A DNA stretch of 64,000 bases from Pseudomonas cichorii (GCF_018343775.1 NZ_CP074349.1:2284001-2348000), one strand, 5' to 3'; shown: positions 8,903-18,055, numbered from the stretch's first letter. Made by a program: numbers and translations. Notes: a model not told the origin generated them from the letters alone.

Positions 8903-9289
8903 CTAAACCGCGATTTCCACCTGCTCGCCATTCAGGCGCACCGGCCAGACTTCGAGTTGTTGCTCCGGGTATTCCACGCAGGTGCCGTCGTGCAGGCGGA
9001 AGTGCTGCTTGTACAGCGGCGACGCGATGACCAGTTCCCCGCCAAGCTGCCCTATGAGGCCGCGGCCGATGACATTTGCACCGGATTTGGGATCGCGGTT
9101 TTCGATGGCAAAGAGCTTTTCGCCTTCCTCGGTTTCAGGCAGATAGAACAGCGCGACCTGCGCGCCATCGAGCCAGGCCACCACGCCTGAGTTGGCAACC
9201 AGATCCTTGCGCGAGCACAGCGTCTGCCATTGTGTGCTCATGGCAGGCGCGAGTGTTTTTTCGGCATAGGCCATGTTGGACTGGCTCAT
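8903..9289 (-). CDS. nirD: Assimilatory nitrite reductase small subunit
   Basis: 128 residues, Rieske-like NirD fold. Recognisable stretches are VALFYLPE, FAIENRDPKSGANVIGRGL, VIASPLYKQHF and CVEYPEQQLEVWPV. NirD partners NirB to reduce nitrite to ammonium in the cytoplasm using NADH. The usual Rieske iron-sulfur ligands are absent, as in other NirD proteins. Its ATG overlaps the nirB stop (ATGA), so the two are translationally coupled. Confidence 0.93.
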   Translation of the reverse strand: MSQSNMAYAEKTLAPAMSTQWQTLCSRKDLVANSGVVAWLDGAQVALFYLPETEEGEKLFAIENRDPKSGANVIGRGLIGQLGGELVIASPLYKQHFRLHDGTCVEYPEQQLEVWPVRLNGEQVEIAV

Positions 9290-11847
9290 CAGACCACCTC
9301 CTTGAACGGGATAAGGGCGATTTCTTCAGGTTTTGCAGGGCGGCGTTGCTCACGTTCCTTGACGAAGTGGACATCCGGGTCGCTGCGCTTGTCGTTGACG
9401 AAGGTGCGGAAGCGCTTGAGCTTTTCCGGGTCCTTGAGGGCATTGGCCCATTCGCATTCATAGCGATCGACCACCAGTTGCATCTGCGCTTCCAGCTCGT
9501 CGGCCAGCCCCAGGCTGTCGTCGATGATCACGGCCTTGAGGTAATCCAGGCCGCCTTCCAGCGACTCGCGCCAGACCGAGGTGCGTTGCAGCTTGTCGGC
9601 GGTGCGGATGTAGAGCATCAGGAAACGGTCGATGTAACGGATCAGGGTTTCGTCATCCAGGTCAGTGGCGAACAGTTCCGCATGGCGTGGGCGCATGCCG
9701 CCGTTGCCGCTTACATAGAGGTTCCAGCCGTTTTCGGTGGCGATGACACCCACATCCTTGCTTTGTGCTTCCGCGCATTCGCGGGTACAGCCAGAAACGG
9801 CGAACTTGAGTTTGTGTGGCGAGCGCAGGCCCTTGTAGCGGTCTTCGATACGCAAGGCCATGGCCACGCTGTCCTGTACGCCATAGCGGCACCAGGTACT
9901 GCCCACGCAGGATTTCACGGTCCGCGTCGATTTGCCGTAGGCATGGCCAGTCTCGAAACCGGCTTCGATCAATTCGCTCCAGATATCCGGCAGTTCGTGG
10001 AGTTGTGCGCCGAACAGGTCGATACGCTGACCGCCGGTGATCTTGGTGTACAGGTCGTATTTCTTGGCCACGGCACCGATGGCAATCAGGCCGTCCGGTG
10101 TGATCTCGCCACCGGGAATGCGCGGCACCACCGAGTAAGTGCCGTTTTTCTGCATGTTGGCCATGAAGGTGTCGTTGGTGTCTTGCAGTGGCACCAGCGA
10201 AGGCTCGGTAATCTGCCGGTTCCAGCAGGACGCGAGAATCGAGCCGACGGCAGGTTTGCAGATGTCGCAGCCATGGGCGCCCTTGCCGTGGCGGGTCAGC
10301 AGTTCCTCGAAGGTTTCGATGCCTTCGACGCGGACCATCGAATACAGCTCCTGACGGGTGTAGGCGAAGTGTTCGCACAGGCTCTTGTCGACGCTGACGC
10401 CACGGGCGATCAGTTCATGCTCGAAAACCTGCTTGAGCAAGGCTGCGCAGCCACCACAGCCGGTGCAGGCCTTGGTCTGGGTCTTGATGCCGGCCAGATC
10501 GGTACAGCCTGCATCGATGGCCGAGCAGATCGAGCCTTTGCTGACGTTATGGCAGGAGCAGATGGTCGCCGTGGCGGGCAGGGCATCGGCCCCCAGGGTC
10601 GGCGCGCCTTCGCCACGGGGCAGGATCAGGCTGGAAGGATCGGCGGGCAGGGGAATGCCGTTCTGGGCGTATTGCAGCAGGGTGTCGTAATAACTGTTGT
10701 CGCCCACCAGCACCGCGCCCAGCACTTGCTTGCCATCGGCCGACACCACCAGACGGCGATAGCTGGAAGTGGCTTCATCGATAAAGCGATAGCTGACCGC
10801 ACCCGCCAGTGCGCCATGGGCATCGCCAATGGAGCCTACATCCACGCCCAGCAGTTTGAGCTTGGTGGACATGTCGGCACCAAAGAAGGCATCGGCGTCC
10901 TGACCGCAAAGCTGGGCGGCCACGCTACGGGCCATCTGATAGCCCGGCGCAACCAGGCCGAAGACACTGCCGTTCCAGGCCGCGCATTCGCCAATGGCAT
11001 AGATATCCGCATCGCTGGTGCGGCAGTGTTCATCGATTGCGATACCGCCCCGAGGGCCGAGTTCCAGTTCGCATTGGCGAGCCAGTGCATCCTGAGGACG
11101 AATACCGGCAGAGAACACGATCAGATCGGTTTCCAGAAACTCGTCGTTGGCGAAGTTCATGCGATAGCGGTACTGCTTGCCGTCGCTGATCGACTGTGTG
11201 GCACGGGACAGGTGCACACCAACGCCAAGCGCTTCGATGCGGGCCTTGAGGGCCGCGCCGCCAAGATCGTCCAGTTGCACCGGCATCAGTCGTGGCGCGA
11301 ACTCCACCACATGGGCTTCTAGCCCCAGGGATTTCAGGGCGTTGGCCGCTTCCAGTCCCAGCAGGCCGCCACCTACGACTACACCGCGACGAGCCTTGCT
11401 GGCGGCGTAACGAATGGTGTCCAGGTCTTCGAGGGTGCGGTAGACCAGACGTGAGTCGCCTTGGGCACCTTCGATTGGCGGTACGAACGGGAACGAGCCC
11501 GTGGCCATGATCAGCTTGTCATAAGTGAAGCAGCCTTCAGCGGTGATGATCTCGCGACGATCCCGGTCGATCTCCAGCACTGGAACACCCAGGTGCAGGG
11601 TCAGCCCGGCTTGCTGATAGAGGGCCGCATCACTCATGGCCAGGGATTCGGCATCGCGGCCAGTGAAGTACTCTGAAAGATGCACGCGGTCGTAGGCACG
11701 CTGGCGTTCTTCGCCGAAGACATGAATGCGATAGCGATCAAGGGCGCCGCCTGCGATCAACTGCTCGACGCAATGATGACCGACCATGCCATTGCCGACG
11801 ACGATAAGGGTCTGTACATCGCTGAAGGGTAAGACTGTGGTGTTCAT
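9289..11847 (-). CDS. nirB: Assimilatory nitrite reductase large subunit (NADH)
   Basis: 852 residues from ATG 11847 (MNTTVLPFSDV), a normal length. An FAD/NAD-binding module (VVGNGMVGHHC, then VVGGGLLGLEAANAL) is followed by the BFD-type [2Fe-2S] domain (CSCHNVSKG and CTGCGGC). The sulfite/nitrite reductase domains carry the siroheme/[4Fe-4S] cysteines in SCVGSTWCRYG and SGCTREC. It catalyses the six-electron reduction of nitrite to ammonium. An open frame continues upstream through the leader but lacks family similarity. Expression appears to be controlled by a sigma-54 promoter plus a leader terminator. Confidence 0.95.
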   Translation of the reverse strand: MNTTVLPFSDVQTLIVVGNGMVGHHCVEQLIAGGALDRYRIHVFGEERQRAYDRVHLSEYFTGRDAESLAMSDAALYQQAGLTLHLGVPVLEIDRDRREIITAEGCFTYDKLIMATGSFPFVPPIEGAQGDSRLVYRTLEDLDTIRYAASKARRGVVVGGGLLGLEAANALKSLGLEAHVVEFAPRLMPVQLDDLGGAALKARIEALGVGVHLSRATQSISDGKQYRYRMNFANDEFLETDLIVFSAGIRPQDALARQCELELGPRGGIAIDEHCRTSDADIYAIGECAAWNGSVFGLVAPGYQMARSVAAQLCGQDADAFFGADMSTKLKLLGVDVGSIGDAHGALAGAVSYRFIDEATSSYRRLVVSADGKQVLGAVLVGDNSYYDTLLQYAQNGIPLPADPSSLILPRGEGAPTLGADALPATATICSCHNVSKGSICSAIDAGCTDLAGIKTQTKACTGCGGCAALLKQVFEHELIARGVSVDKSLCEHFAYTRQELYSMVRVEGIETFEELLTRHGKGAHGCDICKPAVGSILASCWNRQITEPSLVPLQDTNDTFMANMQKNGTYSVVPRIPGGEITPDGLIAIGAVAKKYDLYTKITGGQRIDLFGAQLHELPDIWSELIEAGFETGHAYGKSTRTVKSCVGSTWCRYGVQDSVAMALRIEDRYKGLRSPHKLKFAVSGCTRECAEAQSKDVGVIATENGWNLYVSGNGGMRPRHAELFATDLDDETLIRYIDRFLMLYIRTADKLQRTSVWRESLEGGLDYLKAVIIDDSLGLADELEAQMQLVVDRYECEWANALKDPEKLKRFRTFVNDKRSDPDVHFVKEREQRRPAKPEEIALIPFKEVV

Positions 11848-11886
11848 AGCAAGTCCCGGCCTAGGCCAATCAGGTTTTTCAAAGCC

Positions 11887-11924
11887 AAAAAAAAGACGCC
11901 CGGAACCTTTCGGTTCCAGGCGCC
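11887..11924 (-). terminator. Terminator inside the nirB leader (attenuator)
   Basis: On the minus strand a hairpin GGCGCCTGGAACC-GAAA-GGTTCCGGGCGTC is followed directly by eight U residues, about 40 bases before the nirB start and downstream of the sigma-54 promoter. A strong intrinsic terminator between promoter and gene is the layout of nitrate/nitrite-responsive antitermination leaders (NasR/NasT, ANTAR-type RNA-binding proteins). The regulator itself is not in the window. Confidence 0.8.
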
Positions 11925-12018
11925 TTTGCCTGTTATTCATAAAGTTTTGTGGGTGACATCGGACGACGTTGCCGGATGCACCGCCCGACCACATTCATGG
12001 TGGGGTTATCACAGACTA

Positions 12019-12034
12019 TGCAGGGGGTGTGCCA
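12019..12034 (-). promoter_or_regulatory. Sigma-54 promoter for nirBD
   Basis: Minus strand TGGCAC-ACCCC-CTGCA has the invariant GG and GC dinucleotides separated by 10 bases, matching the RpoN -24/-12 consensus. Transcription would start near 12008 and give a leader of about 160 bases. A half-site resembling an NtrC site (TTGGTGC at about 12097-12103) lies upstream. This fits NtrC-dependent nitrogen control of nitrate assimilation. Confidence 0.75.
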
Positions 12035-12223
12035 GCTTGCTTAAAAGGCTGTTTTCAGCAGGTTATGACGTGAGGGCGTGTTCCAACCCGCTTTGCATTG
12101 GTGCGTCATGGGGCGGCGATGCTGTAAATCTGTGCATGAACCTTCGGTACAAGCGCATTCATTCGTGACTAAATTCGCCCCGAAATTGTATTACCCTGCG
12201 CTACCCCACCCAGGTCAGTTGCC

Positions 12224-12718
12224 ATGAACATCACCATCACTGAAGTCCAGCCTGCCGACATTCCCCGCACCATCGACTTTGTCATGGCGGCCCGTGCCGA
12301 AATATTTCCCATGCTCGATGCCAGCGTCGTTCCGGCTGATCTGGCCGACTTTGAACAGGTCTATCTGGACGCGGAGGACGGCAGGTTCCTGATCGCCTGC
12401 TGCGAAGGCGAGATCATCGCTGCCATCGGTTATCTGCCTTACGACCATCGCTTTGCCCAACTGAACTACGCAGGCCGCAGAGCGGTGGAAATTGTGCGCC
12501 TGTTCGTCAGCCACGAATTCAGAGGTGCCGGGCTGGCAGGGCAGTTGTACGAAGCGCTCAAGGTGCAGGCCGATGCCAGTGGCGTGGAGGTGTTGTACCT
12601 GCACACCCACCCGTTTCTGCCGGGTGCGATCCGCTTCTGGGAAAAGCAGGGTTTTGTAACGGTCGATGTGGAGGACGATCCCGTCTGGCAGACAACGCAT
12701 ATGCATTGTCTGCGCTGA
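12224..12718 (+). CDS. GNAT-family N-acetyltransferase
   Basis: 164 residues. It has the GNAT acetyl-CoA fold: FLIACCEGEIIAAIGYL (beta strands), VEIVRLFVSHEFRGAGLAGQLYEAL (motif A with the R/Q-x-x-G-x-G/A loop as RGAGLA), and RFWEKQGFV near the C-terminus. It should transfer an acetyl group from CoA to an unknown small amine or protein. It stands alone, 8 bases from the convergent end of the Old Yellow Enzyme gene. Confidence 0.85.
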   Translation: MNITITEVQPADIPRTIDFVMAARAEIFPMLDASVVPADLADFEQVYLDAEDGRFLIACCEGEIIAAIGYLPYDHRFAQLNYAGRRAVEIVRLFVSHEFRGAGLAGQLYEALKVQADASGVEVLYLHTHPFLPGAIRFWEKQGFVTVDVEDDPVWQTTHMHCLR

Positions 12719-12725
12719 GGGACAG

Positions 12726-13793
12726 TCAGGCGTTCAGGGCGGGGTAATCGGTATAGCCGCGTTCTTCACCCTGGTAGAACGTCGCCTGATCTGGAGTATT
12801 GAGCGTGGCCCCCTGTCGGATTCGTTCAACCAGATCCGGGTTGGCCAGAAAAGGTGTGCCGAACGACACCAGTTCAGCGTCGCCAGCCTGAATGGTCGCC
12901 TCTGCCCGATCGGCATCAAAGCCGCCATTGGCTATATAGGTTCCGCCAAATTGCTGTTTCAGTTTCACGAAGTCAAAGTGGCCTTCGCCAAACTGCACAA
13001 CATGCAGGTAGGCCAGGCCGTAACCGCTCAGGGTTTTTACGGCGTGCTCAAAGGTCGACTGTGGCGTGCTGTCGCTGACCGAGAAAATATTGAGGTTGGG
13101 TGAGAGGCGTACACCGGTGCGATCTGCACCAAAAACCGGGATCACCGCTTCTACCACTTCCTTGAGGAAGCGAACGCGATTTTCGGCAGAGCCGCCATAT
13201 TCATCGGTGCGCAGATTGGCGCCATCGCGCAGGAACTGATCGATCAGGTAACCATTGGCGCCATGGATTTCCACACCGTCAAAGCCTGCAAGCTTTGCAT
13301 GCTCGGCCCCTTGGCGAAACTGCGCGACAACCCCCGGGATTTCATCCAGCGCAAGGGCCCTGGGTGTTTCATAGGGCTTGAGCCCTTGCGGGGTATACAG
13401 CTCACCTTCGGGCTTGATGGCTGAGGGCGCTACAGGTAACTCCCCGTTGGCTTGAACCAGTGGGTGGGAGAGTCGCCCGACATGCCACAGTTGCAGGAAT
13501 ATACGTCCTCCTGCCGAGTGTACTGCGTCGGTCACCTGCTTCCAGCCCGCAATTTGTGCTTGCGTGAAAATGCCAGCCGTTCGCGGATAGCCTTTCGCCT
13601 GGGCCGAAACCTGTGAACCTTCAGTGATGATCAGGCCGGCACTTGCCCGCTGACGGTAATATTCAGCGACGAGAGGCGTAGCAGCATCTCCTTCGCCCGC
13701 ACGGCTGCGGGTCATCGGTGCCACCACCAGACGATTCTTCAAGGGCAGGGGGCCGAGTTGGAAAGGCGATAGCAAGGCTTCGTGATTGCTCAT
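12726..13793 (-). CDS. Old Yellow Enzyme-family flavin oxidoreductase (NemA-like)
   Basis: 355 residues, full-length TIM barrel. FMN and substrate-binding stretches are visible: PLKNRLVVAPMTRSRA at the N-terminus, HVGRLSHP, FDGVEIHGANGYLIDQFL (the His/Asn pair binding the activating oxygen), and FGTPFLANPDLVERI. Members reduce activated C=C bonds or nitro groups with NAD(P)H. The substrate cannot be told. A LysR regulator gene is divergent 136 bases away and probably controls it. Confidence 0.9.
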   Translation of the reverse strand: MSNHEALLSPFQLGPLPLKNRLVVAPMTRSRAGEGDAATPLVAEYYRQRASAGLIITEGSQVSAQAKGYPRTAGIFTQAQIAGWKQVTDAVHSAGGRIFLQLWHVGRLSHPLVQANGELPVAPSAIKPEGELYTPQGLKPYETPRALALDEIPGVVAQFRQGAEHAKLAGFDGVEIHGANGYLIDQFLRDGANLRTDEYGGSAENRVRFLKEVVEAVIPVFGADRTGVRLSPNLNIFSVSDSTPQSTFEHAVKTLSGYGLAYLHVVQFGEGHFDFVKLKQQFGGTYIANGGFDADRAEATIQAGDAELVSFGTPFLANPDLVERIRQGATLNTPDQATFYQGEERGYTDYPALNA

Positions 13794-13929
13794 GGATATT
13801 TCTCTGACAGGTAGGGCCTGGGGTCGGCCTGAAAGTGATTTCGGTGCGAAGAAGATAAAAGGCCCCCTGTCTGTTTACTAGATGGATGGATTGTATTTAA
13901 CTCGTCCATATTTCAATGGAATGGGCCAG

Positions 13930-14841
13930 ATGCTTGATCTCAATGATGTCGCGCTCTTCGTTCAGGTCGTGCGTTACGGCAGCTTTGCCGAGGCCGCGAG
14001 GCGCATGGGGATTCCGTCCAATACGGTGAGCCGTCGCGTCCAGCAGCTTGAGGCGCAATTGGGTTCCAGGCTGTTGCAGCGCTCGACGCGCAAGCTCACC
14101 CTGACCGATGCCGGGAGGACCTTTCACGAACGCTGTGCCGGTGCCGTGGATGATCTGGCCGATGCCGGTCAGGCATTGATGATGGGCAGTCAGGAGTCCA
14201 GCGGGCTGATGCGTGTGGCAGTGCCTGCCGATTTCTTCGATGTCTTTCAGATGGAGTGGGTCGCCGAATTCATGGCGTTGTACCCGAAGATGCGGCTCGA
14301 ATTCGTGCTCAGTGATGACAAGGCTGACCTGATCGCCGATCAGATCGATGTTGCGTTTCGGGGTGGGCCGCTTAACGATCTGGCTTATGTCAGTCGGCAG
14401 ATTCTAGGCACCAGCAACAGTGTACTTGTGGCCAGCCCTGGCTATATCACTCGACATGGTCAACCCGAAACCTTGCAGGAGGTGGCGGGGCTGGACTGTA
14501 TAGGTTTTGCCCATCCCAGCGGTTTTGCCACATGGCGTCTCGACGGGCCTGACGGTGTCGAGGAAGAGGTTCAGGTGACGTGCCGGTTCATCGGCAATAC
14601 CGCGCAATCACTGCGCAAGGCCTCAGTGGCCGGGCTTGGCATAACCTTGCTTCCCACCACGCTTACCCACTTGGATCTGCAGGCCGGCCGACTTGTAGAG
14701 GTGCTCCCGCAATACCAGCGCGTGGGGCCTGGCCTGAATGCACTTTACCCGAGCCGCAAACATCTTCCTGCTGCGGTGTCTGCGTTCATGGATCTGGTCA
14801 AGGAGAAGGTATGCCAGACTTTCTGCTGTCAGGCCGGGTGA
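13930..14841 (+). CDS. LysR-family regulator (divergent to the OYE gene)
   Basis: 303 residues from ATG 13930 (MLDLNDVALFVQ). ATG 13921 or 13882 would add a short, non-conserved extension. The winged helix-turn-helix is clear: GSFAEAARRMGIPSNTVSRRVQQLEAQLG. The C-terminal two-lobed effector domain contains DKADLIADQIDVAFRGG. It belongs to the large group of LysR proteins that often control oxidoreductases. It is divergent from the Old Yellow Enzyme gene, its likely target. Its last 44 bases overlap the end of the convergent LysR gene. Confidence 0.88.
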   Translation: MLDLNDVALFVQVVRYGSFAEAARRMGIPSNTVSRRVQQLEAQLGSRLLQRSTRKLTLTDAGRTFHERCAGAVDDLADAGQALMMGSQESSGLMRVAVPADFFDVFQMEWVAEFMALYPKMRLEFVLSDDKADLIADQIDVAFRGGPLNDLAYVSRQILGTSNSVLVASPGYITRHGQPETLQEVAGLDCIGFAHPSGFATWRLDGPDGVEEEVQVTCRFIGNTAQSLRKASVAGLGITLLPTTLTHLDLQAGRLVEVLPQYQRVGPGLNALYPSRKHLPAAVSAFMDLVKEKVCQTFCCQAG

Positions 14842-15739
14842 CGTTCTGCTCTTTGACAAAGTCCACAAATGCCCTGAGCGGGGAAGGCAGGTAGCGGCGA
14901 CCGGGATAGTAGAGATAAGGCCCGGAAAACTCCTGCCACCAGGTTTCCATCACCGGTTCCAGTGCTCCGCTTTGCAGATGCGGTTGAATCCACTCCTCGA
15001 ACAGATAAACGATGCCCAGGCCATCGATTGCCGCCTGGACCGCCAGGTCGGAAGCCCCTCCAGCCCTGACCAGTAAAGGGCCGGTGGGGTCTACGCAAAC
15101 GGTTTCGCCATCACGTTCGTACTCCCAGAGCGGCATGGCGCCACTGGCGAATTTACCCCGTATGCATGAGTGTTGCAGAAGGTCTTGCGGATGCTCTGGG
15201 CGACCATGGGTCTTGAGATAGGCGGGTGACGCTGCCGTCGCCATGCGCTGGAGTCTCGGGCCGATGGGGATGGCAATCATGTCTTTTTCAAGACGTTCAT
15301 CGTAACGAATCCCGGCGTCACAACCTTCCTTGAGCATGTCGACAAAGCTTTCTTCGATGACCACTTCCAGACGGATGTCGGGGTAGGCTTGCAGAAAGGG
15401 CGTGATGATTGCGGGCAGTACCAGTCTGGCCGCGCTGGCAGGTACGTTCAGCTTCAGTGTGCCGGAAGGGCCGTCGCGGAAGTCATTCACCACATCCAGG
15501 GATGTCTCGACCTCGGCAAGGGCTGGAACGATCCGCTCCATCAAGCGCGCACCCGCCTCGGTGGGCATTACGCTGCGCGTAGTGCGATTGAGCAGACGCA
15601 CGCCGAGCCTTGCTTCGATGCGCCGCACGGCATCGCTGAGGCTGGAGGCGGATTTGCCGCTGGCCCTGGCGCCCTCACGAAAGCCTCCGGCTTTTACGAC
15701 AATCACATAGGACAGCAAGTCCTGGATATCTGCGGGCAC
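14798..15739 (-). CDS. LysR-family regulator (divergent to the aldo/keto reductase gene)
   Basis: 313 residues. HTH: GGFREGARASGKSASSLSDAVRRIEARLGVRLLNRTTRS. The effector domain begins near VLPAIITPFLQAYPDIRLEVV and contains GCDAGIRY. It is divergent from the aldo/keto reductase gene with 98 bases between them, including a dyad that could be its operator. The 3' end overlaps the convergent LysR gene by 44 bases. Confidence 0.9.
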   Translation of the reverse strand: MPADIQDLLSYVIVVKAGGFREGARASGKSASSLSDAVRRIEARLGVRLLNRTTRSVMPTEAGARLMERIVPALAEVETSLDVVNDFRDGPSGTLKLNVPASAARLVLPAIITPFLQAYPDIRLEVVIEESFVDMLKEGCDAGIRYDERLEKDMIAIPIGPRLQRMATAASPAYLKTHGRPEHPQDLLQHSCIRGKFASGAMPLWEYERDGETVCVDPTGPLLVRAGGASDLAVQAAIDGLGIVYLFEEWIQPHLQSGALEPVMETWWQEFSGPYLYYPGRRYLPSPLRAFVDFVKEQNVTRPDSRKSGIPSP

Positions 15740-15772
15740 TGTTCTCTCCGGCGTACAACCTGTGCGGATTGC

Positions 15773-15788
15773 ACTGCATTATCAGTGG
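15773..15788. promoter_or_regulatory. Dyad CACTG-N6-CAGTG between the LysR and aldo/keto reductase genes
   Basis: A perfect 5-base inverted repeat separated by six bases, in the short divergent intergenic region. Its position suits a LysR operator. Inferred from symmetry only. Confidence 0.35.
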
Positions 15789-15837
15789 AGCCGTCAATGC
15801 CTATAGTGGCCTGAACACATTTCCCGAGGTGGACGAC

Positions 15838-16701
15838 ATGAGCAATGCACGCAAGGCAGGTTCTTTCTTGTTGGGCGACCGTACGGTCAATCGCATGGGC
15901 TATGGCGCGATGCAATTGGCCGGTCCCAATGTCTTCGGCCCACCCAAAGACCCGAAAGCGGCAGTTGCTGTTTTGCAGGAAGCACTGGCATCGGGTGTCA
16001 ACCATATCGATACCGCGGACTTCTACGGCCCGCATGTGACCAACCAGTTGATCCGCGAAGCCTTGCAGCCATACCCGGACAATCTGGTGATCGTGACCAA
16101 GGTCGGCGCCCTGCGCGGTGCAGATGGTTCATGGAACCCGGCACCGAGCCCTGCCGAGCTGACCCATGCGGTGCATGACAACTTGCGCCACCTGGGGCGC
16201 GATGTGCTGGATGTTGTGAACCTGCGGGCCTGGGGCAGCCAGCAGGCTCCCGAAGAGGGGCCGATCGAGGAGGCGTTCACGACCCTGGCCGAATTGCAGC
16301 AACAAGGGTTGATTCGTCATCTGGGCCTAAGCAATGTCACGGCGTCGCAGATCAAACAGGCTCAAGGAATCGCCAGGGTTGTCTGCGTGCAGAACCATTA
16401 CAACCTGTCTCACCGGGCAGATGAACAGCTTATCCAAGAGCTGAGCCAGCAAGGCATTGCCTACGTGCCGTTCTTTCCCCTCGGTGGCTTCAGCCCGTTG
16501 CAATCGACAACCCTGTCTCGCGTCGCGACTCGCCTGGGTGCCTCGCCTCTGAACGTGGCGCTGGCCTGGCTGCTGCAACGCTCGCCCAATATCCTGCTGA
16601 TTCCGGGGACCTCTTCGGTTGCGCACCTGCGCGAAAACCTCTCTGCCAGTGAGCTGGTGATCGAGCCGGGTCTGCTGGCCGAGCTTGAAGAGTTGGCATG
16701 A
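15838..16701 (+). CDS. Aldo/keto reductase
   Basis: 287 residues from ATG 15838, preceded by a good GAGGT ribosome site. Family features: VNRMGYGAMQLAGP, the catalytic region GVNHIDTADFYGPHVTNQLIREAL (Asp and Tyr), the lysine in VTKVGALR, and the NADPH-binding end IPGTSSVAHLRENL. It should reduce aldehydes or ketones with NADPH in the cytoplasm. The physiological substrate is unknown. It is probably controlled by the divergent LysR protein. Confidence 0.9.
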   Translation: MSNARKAGSFLLGDRTVNRMGYGAMQLAGPNVFGPPKDPKAAVAVLQEALASGVNHIDTADFYGPHVTNQLIREALQPYPDNLVIVTKVGALRGADGSWNPAPSPAELTHAVHDNLRHLGRDVLDVVNLRAWGSQQAPEEGPIEEAFTTLAELQQQGLIRHLGLSNVTASQIKQAQGIARVVCVQNHYNLSHRADEQLIQELSQQGIAYVPFFPLGGFSPLQSTTLSRVATRLGASPLNVALAWLLQRSPNILLIPGTSSVAHLRENLSASELVIEPGLLAELEELA

Positions 16702-16778
16702 GCCCTTTACGAGACTTTATATAAAGAGCAGGCGAGTGATGGTCAGCTACAAAACCTCACTCGCCGACCGGTATCCGG

Positions 16779-18032
16779 TCACCAGAGGGCAATCTCGTAG
16801 GTGATGTAGATCCGGTTGCTGTCACGGCCTCGGGCGTAATCCGAACGGTAGACATAGTTACGCAGCTTCATGCCCAGCCCTTTGAAGGTCCCGCCTTGCA
16901 GCACATAGGCCAGTTCGGCATCGCGCTCCCACTCGTGCAGCCTTGCCGAGCCGGACTTGCCATTGTCGCCACTCAGGTAGCGGGTCGAAAATGTCAGGCC
17001 CGGCACACCGCTGCGAGCGAAGTCATAGCCATAGGCGAGCATCCAGGTCTTTTCATCCTCCTCGATAAACTTGCCGATCCCGACATTACTGAATGAGTAC
17101 ACGGTTGCGCCGCTGATATAAGGCAAGCCTGCCTCCCCGCTCAGTGTCTGATAACCACCACCGAAGCTGTGTCCGGCCAATGCATAGGTCAACTGGCCGC
17201 TGAACATATCGTTATCGATCTTGCCTCCTCGCGCGGTGCCGGCATCCACGCTATGGAAATAACGCAGATCGCTGGTCAGCACGCCTTTGCCAATCGGCAG
17301 GTCGTGCTGGATCGAGGCGAAGTTCTGGCGGTAGAAATCCTCAAGCTCGCCATGGAAATAGCTGAGGCGAATGTTCTTGCCGAGCTTGTAGTCCCCGCCG
17401 ATATAAGAGAAGTCCGAGCCTTTGCCGGTAAAGCCATCGGGAACAATCGAGCGGCTGTCCGAAGAGTCGCGCAACTTGAATTGATCCAGATGGCCGCCGG
17501 TGAGGGTCAGGTTGTCGATGTCGTTGCTGGTGAACTGCGTGCCCTGATAAGTCTGTGGCAGCAGGCGAGCATCGTTGTAAATCAGCACCGGGGTTTTGGG
17601 CAGCAACGAGCCGTATTTGACGGTGGTCTTGGCCAGACGCATTTTTGCGGCTGCGCCCAGGCTGGCAAACTCATCCGCCGCACGCCCGTCGCCATGCACC
17701 GGTAGCAGTCCGGTGCCGCTACGGCCCTTGCCGGAGTCGAGCTTTACGCCCATCAGCCCGAGTGTATCGAGGCCAAAACCCAGAGTCCCCTGAGTAAAGC
17801 CGGACTGATAGTCGAGCAGGAAGCCTTGTGCCCACTCGGTGCGCTCGCTTTTGGCTGTACTCGCCGCACGGGCGCTCAGGCCGTTCTCGTCCCGGAAGTT
17901 TTCATTGAAGTAGACGTTGCGCAGTTGCAGCTTCAGCTTGCTGTCTTCAACGAAGCCCGCAGCGCCGACACTGGCGCAGGGCAGGGCGCCCAACACGGAA
18001 AAAAGGGCTCCACGCTTGAAAAACATACTCAT
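16779..18032 (-). CDS. OprD-family outer-membrane porin
   Basis: 417 residues from ATG 18032. TTG 18038 and ATG 18026 are alternatives. A signal peptide ends near ASVGAAG, then KLQLRNVYFNENF starts a beta barrel typical of OprD proteins. YDFARSGVPGLTFSTRYLSGDN is the conserved region near the C-terminus, which ends in IYITYEIALW. OprD porins take up specific carboxylates or amino acids. It is the last gene of a run with CitMHS, DctA and a GalD/PrpF-type isomerase, so tri- or dicarboxylates are the likely substrates. An AAnAAnAA motif lies before the start. Confidence 0.9.
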   Translation of the reverse strand: MSMFFKRGALFSVLGALPCASVGAAGFVEDSKLKLQLRNVYFNENFRDENGLSARAASTAKSERTEWAQGFLLDYQSGFTQGTLGFGLDTLGLMGVKLDSGKGRSGTGLLPVHGDGRAADEFASLGAAAKMRLAKTTVKYGSLLPKTPVLIYNDARLLPQTYQGTQFTSNDIDNLTLTGGHLDQFKLRDSSDSRSIVPDGFTGKGSDFSYIGGDYKLGKNIRLSYFHGELEDFYRQNFASIQHDLPIGKGVLTSDLRYFHSVDAGTARGGKIDNDMFSGQLTYALAGHSFGGGYQTLSGEAGLPYISGATVYSFSNVGIGKFIEEDEKTWMLAYGYDFARSGVPGLTFSTRYLSGDNGKSGSARLHEWERDAELAYVLQGGTFKGLGMKLRNYVYRSDYARGRDSNRIYITYEIALW

Positions 18033-18044
18033 GCTCAATACTCG

Positions 18045-18055
18045 TTGTTGTTATT
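18045..18055 (-). promoter_or_regulatory. Candidate Hfq/Crc (CA) motif before the oprD-like gene
   Basis: Minus strand AATAACAACAA, containing overlapping AAnAAnAA units, 13 bases before the start codon. In Pseudomonas, Hfq with Crc binds such A-rich motifs near start codons and blocks translation of catabolic genes when preferred carbon sources are present. Confidence 0.6.

Noticed and set aside
9076..11322. Long plus-strand open frame of 748 codons opposite nirB
   Set aside because: It lies wholly antisense to a clear nirB with intact motifs; it has no recognisable domain and follows from high GC codon bias.
11895..11924. GGAACC sequence as a possible HrpL (hrp) box
   Set aside because: It is one arm of the leader terminator and no CCAC element follows at the right spacing. 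No convincing hrp box was found in the window.
11848..11994. N-terminal extension of nirB by 49 codons
   Set aside because: It would run through the leader terminator hairpin and has no NirB similarity; ATG 11847 gives normal length.
12089..12105. Full NtrC-binding site upstream of nirBD
   Set aside because: Only one half-site is convincing, so it is mentioned in the promoter entry and not listed as a separate site.
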